Shown one piece after another: positions 1 through 7,288 of a stretch of DNA of 34,379 nt. The DNA lies in NCBI GenBank assembly GCA_038320345.1, contig JBBQED010000029.1, forward strand, positions 1 through 34,379. Direction: 5' to 3'. The DNA is from JBBQED01 sp038320345. Lineage in GTDB: Bacteria; Bacteroidota; Bacteroidia; AKYH767-A; OLB10. The position numbers and the translations under genes are program-made. The notes below the pieces were generated by a model. The model ran no database searches and was not told where the DNA came from. It saw only the letters and a list, made by a program, of their open reading frames with translations. Every line of letters begins with the position of its first letter. Position 1 is the stretch's first letter.

Positions 1-3000
1 ACAATGTTTGTACTACTGACGCTTGTGATCCAATCTCTGGACCAAGCCACGTTGCTCTTGCAATTGAAGATGACAATAACTTATGTACACTAGATGGTTG
101 CGATCCATTAACTGGACCAACTCACGTAGCACTTTCAATTGAAGACGATAATAACTTATGTACACTGGATGGTTGCGATCCTTTAACTGGTCCAACTCAC
201 GTAGCACTTTCAATTGTTGATGACAATAATGTTTGTACCCTCGACGGATGTGATCCTTTGATCGGTGAAACACACACTGCAATATCTGTTGATGATAACA
301 ATGTGTGTACTACTGACGCTTGTGATCCTATCTTAGGAGTATCTCATACAGCGATCTCAGTAGATGATAACAATGTTTGTACTACTGACGCTTGCGACCC
401 AATATCTGGTCCTAGCCACGTTGCTCTTGCAATTGAAGACGACAATAACTTATGTACGCAGGATGGTTGCGATCCTTTAACTGGACCAACTCACGTAGCA
501 CTTTCAATTGTTGATGACAATAATGTTTGTACCCTCGACGGTTGTGATCCTTTGATCGGTGAAACTCACACTGCAATCTCAATTGATGATAACAATGTGT
601 GTACCGCTGACGCTTGCGACCCAATATCTGGTCCTAGCCATGTAGCGATCTCAGTTGACGATAACAATGTTTGTACAACTGATGCATGTGATCCAATATC
701 TGGACCTAGTCACGTAGCTCTTGCAATTGAAGACGATAATAACTTATGTACGCTCGATGGTTGCGATCCTTTAACTGGTCCAACTCACGTTACACTTTCA
801 ATTGTTGATGACAATAATGTATGTACCCTCGACGGATGTGATCCTTTGATTGGTGAAACACATACGGCAATTTCAGTTGATGACAATAATGTTTGTACAC
901 TTGATGCTTGTGATCCAATCTTAGGAGTTTCTCATACTGCAATTTCAGTTGACGATAATAACGTTTGTACTGCTGATGCTTGTGATCCTATCTTAGGAGT
1001 ATCTCATACTGCAATCTCAGTTGATGATAACAATGTGTGTACTACTGATGCTTGTGATCCTATCTTAGGAGTATCTCATACTGCGATCTCAGTTGATGAC
1101 AACAATGTTTGTACTCTTGATGCTTGTGATCCAATCTTAGGAGTATCTCACACTGCAATTTCAGTTGATGACAACAATGTTTGTACTACCGATGCTTGTG
1201 ATCCTATCTCTGGACCAAGTCACGTAGCTATCTCAGTTGATGATAACAATGTATGTACTACTGATGCATGTGATCCAATCACAGGTCCAAATCATACTGC
1301 ACTCCCAATTCAGGATGATAATAATGCTTGTACCCTAGATGGTTGTGATCCTTTAACCGGACCAACTCACATAACACTTGCGATTGTTGATGACAATAAT
1401 GTTTGCACCCTCGACGGATGTGATCCTTTGATCGGTGAAACACACACTGCAATATCAGTTGATGATAATAACGTTTGTACTACTGATGCTTGTGATCCAA
1501 TCTCTGGACCAAGTCACGTAGCTCTTCCAATCGAAGACGACAATAACTTGTGTACACTGGATGGATGTGATCCATTAACTGGTCCAACTCACGTTACACT
1601 TTCAATTGTTGATGACAATAATGTTTGTACGCTTGACGGATGTGATCCTTTGATCGGTGAAACACATACTGTTATCTCCGTTGACGATAATAACGTTTGT
1701 ACACTTGATGCTTGTGATCCAATCTCTGGACCAAGTCATACAGCGATTTCTGTTGACGATAACAATGTATGTACAACTGACGCTTGTGATCCAATCAATG
1801 GACCTAGTCACGTAGCTCTTCCAATCGAAGACGATAATAACTTATGTACACTAGATGGTTGCGATCCTTTAACTGGTCCAACTCACGTAGCACTTTCAAT
1901 TGTTGATGACAATAATGTATGTACCCTCGACGGATGTGATCCTTTGATCGGTGAAACACACACTGTTATATCAGTTGATGATAATAACGTTTGTTCTACT
2001 GATGCTTGTGATCCAATCTCTGGACCAAGTCACGTAGCAATTTCTGTTGATGATAACAATGTGTGTACTACTGATGCTTGTGATCCTATCTTAGGTGTAT
2101 CTCATACTGCAATTTCAGTTGACGATAACAATGTATGTACAACTGATGCTTGTGATCCAATATCTGGTCCTAGTCACGTAGCGATCTCAGTTGATGACAA
2201 TAATGTATGTACTACTGACGCTTGCGATCCAATATCTGGACTTAGCCATACAGCTCTTGCAATTGAAGACGATAATAACTTATGTACGCTCGATGGTTGC
2301 GATCCTTTAACTGGTCCAACTCACGTTACACTTTCAATTGTTGATGACAATAATGTTTGTACCCTCGACGGATGTGATCCTTTAATTGGCGAAACACACA
2401 CTGCAATATCAGTTGATGATAATAACGTTTGTACACTTGATGCTTGTGATCCTATCTCTGGACCAAGTCACGTAGCGATCTCTGTTGACGATAACAATGT
2501 ATGTACTACTGATGCTTGTGATCCAATCTCTGGACCAAGTCATACAGCAATCTCTGTTGATGATAACAATGTTTGTACTACTGATGCATGTGATCCTATC
2601 TCTGGAGCAAGTCATACAGCGATTTCAGTTGATGATAACAATGTATGTACTATCGATGCATGTGACCCAATCTTAGGAGTATCTCATACAGCAATCTCAG
2701 TTGATGATAACAATGTATGTACTACTGATGCTTGTGATCCTATCTCTGGACCAATTCATACAGCGATTTCTGTTGACGATAACAATGTTTGTACTACAGA
2801 TGCTTGTGATCCGATCTTAGGTGTATCTCACACTGCTATTGCGATTGACGATAATAACGCATGTACTACCGATGCTTGTGATCCGATACTTGGTGTTAGT
2901 CATACTGCTGTAAATAGTAGTGATAACAATGCTTGTACGATTGATGCTTGTGATCCACTTAACGGTACAATCACACATACCCCAGTTGTTACTGATGATA

Positions 3001-3056
3001 ATGATCCATGTACTATTGATGGTTGTGATGCTATAACTGGTGTGTTCCACAACTTC
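1..3056 (+). repeat. Coding tandem array of 42 CTDC-like repeats (72/75 bp)
   Basis: Forty-two consecutive in-frame units were counted, the first cut by the window edge and the last four increasingly degenerate (SDNNACTIDACDP, DDNDPCTIDGCDA). Three classes can be told apart. Class A reads NVCTTDACDP followed by ISGPSH or ILGVSH. Class L reads NLCTLDGCDP followed by LTGPTH. Class G reads NVCTLDGCDP followed by LIGETH. All seven G units directly follow an L unit, so L-G behaves as a duplicated block set between runs of one to six A units. Units just before L or G carry one extra residue (AIE, SIV), giving 75 rather than 72 bp. Near-identity at DNA level across the array suggests recent duplication or gene conversion. 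Confidence 0.95.
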
Positions 3057-4613
3057 AATCCTTCTATCTACTATGCGGATCTTGATGGTGATGGATATGG
3101 TGCTGGTTCAGCAATCTCTGCTTGTCCTCAGCCTGCCAATACGGTAACTAATAATTTGGATTGTGATGATAGTAATGCTACGGTGAATCCAGATGCAACT
3201 GAAGTGTGTAACTTCATCGACGACAATTGTAATGGTATAATTGACGAAGGTGGTTTAGCTCCGGCTGGTGCAATCAATGGATCTTCTTCTCTTTGTATTC
3301 CTGTGCTTGCTGGTACAACTTCATTCAGTATTCCAGCAATACCTGGTGCTACTTCTTATAACTGGTCAGCTCCAAATAATGTATCGATCTTAAGTGGTCA
3401 GGGTACAAATACCATTACTATCGGATGGAGTGCAATTGCTGCTCATGATGGAATCGTTGGTCAGGTTTGTGTTGCGGGTTATAATGCTTGTGGAAGCAGC
3501 GCTTCTTCTTGTATCAATGTAGCTTATACCTACACAGCTCCTGTAACACCTCCTTCTGTTTCTGGTGCTACTCGTGTTTGTCCTGGCGATATCGTTACCT
3601 ATTCAATCGCTACAGTTAACAGAGCAAGCTTCTATACATGGTCTGCTCCTGCAGGAGTAACAATCCTCAGCGGACAAGGAACGAATGTTATATCAGTTGC
3701 GGTTAATGCAAGTTTCACTGGTGGTAACCTATCAGTATTAGCAGGTAATGCTTGTGGAGTGAGTCCAGTTCGTACTCGTTCACTGATTCTAAATATTCTT
3801 ATAGCTCCTGCTTCAATCAGTGGTCAAGCTTATGGAATCTGCGGATCTACAGCTATTCCTTATACTTCAGCTCCCGTGGTTGGTGCAAGTTCATATACAT
3901 GGTCGGCTCCTGCTGGTGCAACGATTGTTAGTGGACAAGGAACCAACAGCATTCTTGTAAATTACAGCGGTGCATTTACTACAGGTTCATTAACGGTGTA
4001 TGCAAGTAATGGTTGTGGTGCAGGAAGTCCTCGCGCACTGAGTATTAGTGGTGCTCCTGCTCAAGCAGGTGTAATCACTGGTCCTACTGCAATTTGCCCT
4101 GGCGCAACTGGTACTACTTATTCGGTAGCAACTGTTCCAGGTACATTACAATACACATGGACAGTTCCTGCAGGTGCAGTAATAACTGGTGGTCAGTTTA
4201 CAAAAGTGATTACTGTTGATTGGGGTGTAGTTCCTGCAAATGGTCAGACTATTTCTGTAAGAACGAGCAACAATTGTGGACTAAGCTTCCTCAGGGTATT
4301 AAGCGGAATCAGCATCAATGCTTCAAACTGTTTGAAACTTAGTGACGCAGCTGCAAGTAGTTCATTAAAATTGAATGCATGGCCAAATCCTACACAAGGA
4401 GAAATCAATATTAGCTTCGAATTAAAAGATGCTGGTAATGTAAGTATCAATGTGGTGGATGTAACTGGAAGAACAGTACTCACGCAAAATGATGCTGCTA
4501 TCGAAGGTCTGAATCAAACTAAACTCGAATTGAATTCACTTAATACCGGAATCTACTTCATCGTGGTGAAAGCTGGTAATGAGTCGCAGAAAATGAGAGT
4601 GATAGTGGAATAA
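1..4613 (+). CDS. Giant T9SS-secreted protein with CTDC-like repeats (5' end outside window)
   Basis: The frame is open from the left edge (first full codon at base 3), so the true start and any signal peptide lie upstream; 1536 residues are visible. Order: 42 repeats of 24-25 residues, pattern DDNNxCTxDxCDPxxGxxH (visible residues 1-1018); a MopE-like metal-binding motif at about 1022-1083 (DLDGDGYG, then DCDDSNATVNPDATEVCN and DDNCNGIIDEG); four PKD-like domains at about 1085-1437, each with an SYxWSAP-type strand and a SGQGTN motif; and a type A T9SS sorting tail at about 1457-1536 (WPNPTQGEINISF, TGIYFIVV). The repeats resemble the Dictyostelium CTDC repeat (Pfam Dicty_CTDC) of slime-mould matrix proteins but lack its third Cys. 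Family knowledge puts such proteins outside the cell or on its surface. An adhesive or matrix role and Ca2+ binding by the Asp-rich motifs are inference. Nothing indicates enzyme activity. Confidence 0.93.
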   Translation, partial: NVCTTDACDPISGPSHVALAIEDDNNLCTLDGCDPLTGPTHVALSIEDDNNLCTLDGCDPLTGPTHVALSIVDDNNVCTLDGCDPLIGETHTAISVDDNNVCTTDACDPILGVSHTAISVDDNNVCTTDACDPISGPSHVALAIEDDNNLCTQDGCDPLTGPTHVALSIVDDNNVCTLDGCDPLIGETHTAISIDDNNVCTADACDPISGPSHVAISVDDNNVCTTDACDPISGPSHVALAIEDDNNLCTLDGCDPLTGPTHVTLSIVDDNNVCTLDGCDPLIGETHTAISVDDNNVCTLDACDPILGVSHTAISVDDNNVCTADACDPILGVSHTAISVDDNNVCTTDACDPILGVSHTAISVDDNNVCTLDACDPILGVSHTAISVDDNNVCTTDACDPISGPSHVAISVDDNNVCTTDACDPITGPNHTALPIQDDNNACTLDGCDPLTGPTHITLAIVDDNNVCTLDGCDPLIGETHTAISVDDNNVCTTDACDPISGPSHVALPIEDDNNLCTLDGCDPLTGPTHVTLSIVDDNNVCTLDGCDPLIGETHTVISVDDNNVCTLDACDPISGPSHTAISVDDNNVCTTDACDPINGPSHVALPIEDDNNLCTLDGCDPLTGPTHVALSIVDDNNVCTLDGCDPLIGETHTVISVDDNNVCSTDACDPISGPSHVAISVDDNNVCTTDACDPILGVSHTAISVDDNNVCTTDACDPISGPSHVAISVDDNNVCTTDACDPISGLSHTALAIEDDNNLCTLDGCDPLTGPTHVTLSIVDDNNVCTLDGCDPLIGETHTAISVDDNNVCTLDACDPISGPSHVAISVDDNNVCTTDACDPISGPSHTAISVDDNNVCTTDACDPISGASHTAISVDDNNVCTIDACDPILGVSHTAISVDDNNVCTTDACDPISGPIHTAISVDDNNVCTTDACDPILGVSHTAIAIDDNNACTTDACDPILGVSHTAVNSSDNNACTIDACDPLNGTITHTPVVTDDNDPCTIDGCDAITGVFHNFNPSIYYADLDGDGYGAGSAISACPQPANTVTNNLDCDDSNATVNPDATEVCNFIDDNCNGIIDEGGLAPAGAINGSSSLCIPVLAGTTSFSIPAIPGATSYNWSAPNNVSILSGQGTNTITIGWSAIAAHDGIVGQVCVAGYNACGSSASSCINVAYTYTAPVTPPSVSGATRVCPGDIVTYSIATVNRASFYTWSAPAGVTILSGQGTNVISVAVNASFTGGNLSVLAGNACGVSPVRTRSLILNILIAPASISGQAYGICGSTAIPYTSAPVVGASSYTWSAPAGATIVSGQGTNSILVNYSGAFTTGSLTVYASNGCGAGSPRALSISGAPAQAGVITGPTAICPGATGTTYSVATVPGTLQYTWTVPAGAVITGGQFTKVITVDWGVVPANGQTISVRTSNNCGLSFLRVLSGISINASNCLKLSDAAASSSLKLNAWPNPTQGEINISFELKDAGNVSINVVDVTGRTVLTQNDAAIEGLNQTKLELNSLNTGIYFIVVKAGNESQKMRVIVE

Positions 4614-4631
4614 TAATTCTTTCAATATTAG

Positions 4632-4667
4632 AAAGGGTCTCATCAAATGGTGAGACCCTTTTTTATT
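4632..4667 (+). terminator. Rho-independent terminator of the CTDC-repeat gene
   Basis: A perfect 11-bp stem (AAAGGGTCTCA, 4632-4642, with TGAGACCCTTT, 4651-4661) and an 8-base loop are followed by a T-rich run, 18 bases after the stop codon. The base composition and position are classic for an intrinsic terminator. Confidence 0.92.
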
Positions 4668-5106
4668 TAACGCTATCTTTCTTAGCTGCCATCAAGATCA
4701 TCAGCCGATAGTTGTTGCTATCAAAAATTGAGCGTTTTCAGTCTTATTATCTCAGTAAGGAAACCCTTATCTATGAGAATTAGTAAGCTCTAGATTTTTC
4801 TCTTCGTAGGAATCAAATTGTTGCTTTATTAACTACAAACTAAATTCTATAAACATATTCGCTCACATTAAAAGTTCTTAGTGAACACTACCTATCGTAC
4901 ATGATTAAAGTATTTGCGCATAGGGATACAATAAAAAATTAGTTCTTCCTTATGTTACTATTTAAGGATGTGCCCATTCAAAATGGAAAGCAAGATCAAG
5001 AAGTTTTAAAAGGGAGTTGATAGTAGTAGGATAGGATCATTAGTTTATTGTTCCACCTTATCTCGATATTCAATTTCGAGCAATCAATTCAAAACCTATT
5101 GCCCAC
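4668..5106. other. Gene-free AT-rich spacer
   Basis: About 440 bases between two terminators facing each other. I see no credible open reading frame, tRNA or other RNA-like structure. One small stem, GATAG/CTATC near 4709-4724, is too short to interpret. It separates the plus-strand surface gene from the following minus-strand block. Confidence 0.5.
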
Positions 5107-5134
5107 AAAAAAACCTCCGGGTTTATTCGGAGGT
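5107..5134 (-). terminator. Terminator of the 88-residue minus-strand gene
   Basis: Read on the minus strand, ACCTCCG (5134-5128), an 8-base loop and CGGAGGT (5119-5113) form a 7-bp stem followed by six T residues (5112-5107). It lies 31 bases beyond the stop codon of the gene at 5166-5432, which supports that gene as the real one at this locus. Confidence 0.85.
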
Positions 5135-5165
5135 AATGACACAGAAAAAAACTTATTGTTGGTAT

Positions 5166-5432
5166 TTAAATAATGTTCAGATTTTCTACTTCAATAAGTT
5201 TGAGGTAGCAATCCAGAACTTTATTAGATCGAGTAGCACCAATTTTGGCAATTCTATTTCTTTTTACATGATACCAAAGCTGAATATAGTAGCCGTTCAT
5301 ATAATAGAGATTCACCCGATATTGAGAATTTTGCCTTACAATCATAAAAGTGGCGTGATGCCATACGTGCCAGGCTTGTTCGTCGAAGTTGAGGGCGTTA
5401 AATTGATCTGGTGAAGGGATATCTTTTGTCAT
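5166..5432 (-). CDS. Small hypothetical protein, 88 aa
   Basis: A small soluble protein with an ATG start (MTKDIPSPDQFNALNF). The pattern FNALNFDEQAWHVWHHATFM, then polar/aromatic strands NLYYMNGYYIQLWYH and a C-terminal LDCYLKLIEVEN, resembles short uncharacterised proteins I recall from Bacteroidota; no function is known to me. No signal peptide or membrane segment is visible. It is chosen over the overlapping plus-strand frame (5136-5414) because it has protein-like composition and its own terminator at 5107-5134. A GTACTTTGC sequence about 20 bases upstream of the ATG matches the Bacteroidota -7 element only partly. It stands alone between two longer transcription units. Confidence 0.78.
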   Translation of the reverse strand: MTKDIPSPDQFNALNFDEQAWHVWHHATFMIVRQNSQYRVNLYYMNGYYIQLWYHVKRNRIAKIGATRSNKVLDCYLKLIEVENLNII

Positions 5433-5548
5433 CTATAGCGTGAATTACAGATGCAAAGTACCATCGAAAGGCGTTTTTCAGTTCCCTTTTTGGGTTAATA
5501 CGGGGCAAAAACAGGGTGAAAGAGCCTTAAAAGAGCGCAAAAAGAAGG

Positions 5549-5585
5549 CGTTTGATTCGTTTTTCAGAGTGAAAACAATCAAACG
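5549..5585 (-). terminator. Long imperfect hairpin downstream of the carboxylase gene
   Basis: CGTTTGATT (5549-5557) pairs with AATCAAACG (5577-5585). Inside it GTTTTTCA (5559-5566) pairs with TGAAAAC (5570-5576), leaving a 3-base loop and two unpaired bases. It lies 20 bases past the minus-strand stop at 5606. The T-rich stretch after it on the minus strand is interrupted (CCTTCTTTTT), so termination is likely but not classic; it could also serve as a 3'-end stabiliser. Confidence 0.55.
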
Positions 5586-5605
5586 GCAATAAGTAGGATC
5601 CAGTT

Positions 5606-7153
5606 TTAGAGTGGAATATTCCCGTGTTTCTTTTTGGGAAGTTTCGCGACCTTGTTTTCTAGCATTTCAAATGCTCGAATTAATTTCTGACGAGTTACAT
5701 CTGGACGGATGACTTCATCAATATATCCTCTTTCAGCTGCACGATAAGGATTCGCAAAGTGCTGTACATATTCATCTTCTTTTTCTTTAAGCTTAGCAGC
5801 AGGGTCTTTGGCTTTACTGATTTCATTTTTGAAGATAATTTCAGCAGCACCTCGAGCACCCATCACTGCAATCTCAGCACTAGGCCATGCATAGTTCATA
5901 TCGGCACCAATATGTTTAGAGTTCATCACATCATATGCACCACCATAAGCTTTGCGCGTTATCACTGTGATTCGTGGAACAGTAGCTTCGCTGAAGGCAT
6001 ACAATAACTTCGCACCATTGGTAATAATTCCATGCCACTCTTGATCAGTGCCAGGAAGAAAACCAGGTACATCTTCAAATACTAGCAGTGGAATATTAAA
6101 GCAATCACAAAAGCGAACAAATCGCGCTGCCTTAGTAGAAGAATTAATATCTAATACACCAGCTAAAAACGCAGGTTGATTGGCTACAATTCCAATCGGT
6201 CTACCCGCTAATCGTGCGAAACCTACAACAATATTTTCTGCGTAGTTTTTATGTACTTCAAAAAAACCTTCTCCATCATCATCAATTACTGCATCGATTA
6301 CTTCTCGAATATCATAAGGCTGATTCGGATTTTCAGGTATGATAGAATTTAAGGCAGTACGGATTTCATCTCCACTAGTATACTGCTGACGGGGTGGTTG
6401 TTCTTCACAATTATTTGGGACATAACTTAGCAAGCGGCGGATATTACGAATACATTCCAATTCATTAGCGCAAGCAAAATGTGTTACTCCTGATTTACTA
6501 CTATGTGTAAGGGCTCCTCCAAGTTCTTCACTAGTGACTTCCTCATGCGTAACTGTTTTCACCACATTGGGTCCAGTCACAAACATATAGCTGGTATTTT
6601 CTACCATCATGATAAAATCAGTAATGGCAGGAGAGTAAACTGCTCCGCCTGCACAAGGTCCCATGATTGCACTGATCTGTGGAATTACACCGGAAGCCAT
6701 AGTGTTGCGATAAAAAATATCAGCATAACCACCTAGTGATACTACACCTTCTTGAATTCGTGCTCCTCCTGAATCATTGAGTCCTACAACAGGCGCTCCG
6801 TTTTGCATGGCGAGATCCATGATGCGACAAATCTTTTCTGCATGCGATTCAGATAGTGATCCACCGAATACTGTGAAGTCTTGTGCAAATACATAAGTCA
6901 ACCGACCATTAATGCGTCCGAAGCCAGTAACAACTCCATCACCTAGATAAATTTCTTTATCCAATCCAAATTCTGTTGAACGATGCGTGACGAACTTTCC
7001 AATCTCTTCGAAAGTATTCTCATCCATTAAAAAATGTAATCGTTCTCTTGCAGTGAGTTTTCCTTTTTTATGTTGGGCTGCAATTCTAACCTCACCACCA
7101 CCCAAAAGCGCTTCCGCTTCTTTATCTTGTAATAAAGATATTTTCTTGTTCAT
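5606..7153 (-). CDS. Acyl-CoA carboxylase carboxyltransferase (beta) subunit, PccB/MmdA type
   Basis: Transfers the carboxyl group from carboxybiotin to an acyl-CoA, most likely propionyl-CoA to give methylmalonyl-CoA. The 515-residue length is normal for the family. The N-terminal crotonase-like half has SGGARIQEGV (about 127-136) and GPCAGGAVYSPA (about 164-175), the oxyanion-hole and acyl-CoA region, followed by FVTGPNVVK and SEELGGALTH. The C-terminal half has GRPIGIVANQP, FEDVPGFLPGTDQEW and RKAYGGAYDVMNSKH, the carboxybiotin-side motifs. No biotin carboxylase or biotin carrier gene lies nearby, so the holoenzyme partners must be encoded elsewhere, or the protein belongs to a decarboxylase complex (MmdA); sequence alone does not settle the substrate. 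The ATG start gives MNKKISLLQDKEAEALLGGG, as expected for homologues. A perfect TATTTTTG element lies 40 bases upstream. Confidence 0.95.
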   Translation of the reverse strand: MNKKISLLQDKEAEALLGGGEVRIAAQHKKGKLTARERLHFLMDENTFEEIGKFVTHRSTEFGLDKEIYLGDGVVTGFGRINGRLTYVFAQDFTVFGGSLSESHAEKICRIMDLAMQNGAPVVGLNDSGGARIQEGVVSLGGYADIFYRNTMASGVIPQISAIMGPCAGGAVYSPAITDFIMMVENTSYMFVTGPNVVKTVTHEEVTSEELGGALTHSSKSGVTHFACANELECIRNIRRLLSYVPNNCEEQPPRQQYTSGDEIRTALNSIIPENPNQPYDIREVIDAVIDDDGEGFFEVHKNYAENIVVGFARLAGRPIGIVANQPAFLAGVLDINSSTKAARFVRFCDCFNIPLLVFEDVPGFLPGTDQEWHGIITNGAKLLYAFSEATVPRITVITRKAYGGAYDVMNSKHIGADMNYAWPSAEIAVMGARGAAEIIFKNEISKAKDPAAKLKEKEDEYVQHFANPYRAAERGYIDEVIRPDVTRQKLIRAFEMLENKVAKLPKKKHGNIPL

Positions 7154-7192
7154 ATGCTATTACTATGACCCTTTTCTGTGGATCTGAGTCAG

Positions 7193-7200
7193 CAAAAATA
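7193..7200 (-). promoter_or_regulatory. Candidate -7 promoter element of the carboxylase gene
   Basis: The minus strand reads TATTTTTGC, an exact match to the Bacteroidota housekeeping -7 element TAnnTTTG. It lies 39 bases upstream of the ATG at 7153 and would give a leader of about 30 bases. A TTG at the expected -33 distance was not found, so this rests on the -7 box alone. Confidence 0.5.
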
Positions 7201-7225
7201 GTTAATCCACCATCATGAACCGTTC

Positions 7226-7267
7226 TGAAAAATGAACCCCTCTTTAGGGATTAAAGAGGGGTTCATT
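7226..7267 (-). terminator. Strong terminator of the head-GIN/beta-barrel gene
   Basis: A perfect 16-bp inverted repeat (AATGAACCCCTCTTTA, 7231-7246, with its complement at 7252-7267) has a 5-base loop. On the minus strand it ends in TTCATTTTTC, and it starts 22 bases after the stop codon at 7289. The symmetrical A/T flanks might also let it act on the plus strand. Confidence 0.88.
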
Positions 7268-7288
7268 TAATTAATCTTTATAGGTCGA

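Noticed and set aside
13..2676. Several short open frames on the minus strand and other frames across the repeat array (for example 13-282, 412-624, 1602-1811, 2409-2615 and 2485-2676).
   Set aside because: They are periodic shadows of the repeat-coding frame, have low-complexity translations and no independent start or terminator signals.
1..3056. CRISPR-like regular repetition of about 72 bp.
   Set aside because: The repeats are contiguous, coding and in frame, with no unique spacers, and encode a coherent protein domain array.
5136..5414. Plus-strand frame of 92 codons.
   Set aside because: It overlaps the better-supported minus-strand 88-residue gene and has an unconvincing composition; the hairpin at 5107-5134 is oriented to end the minus-strand gene.
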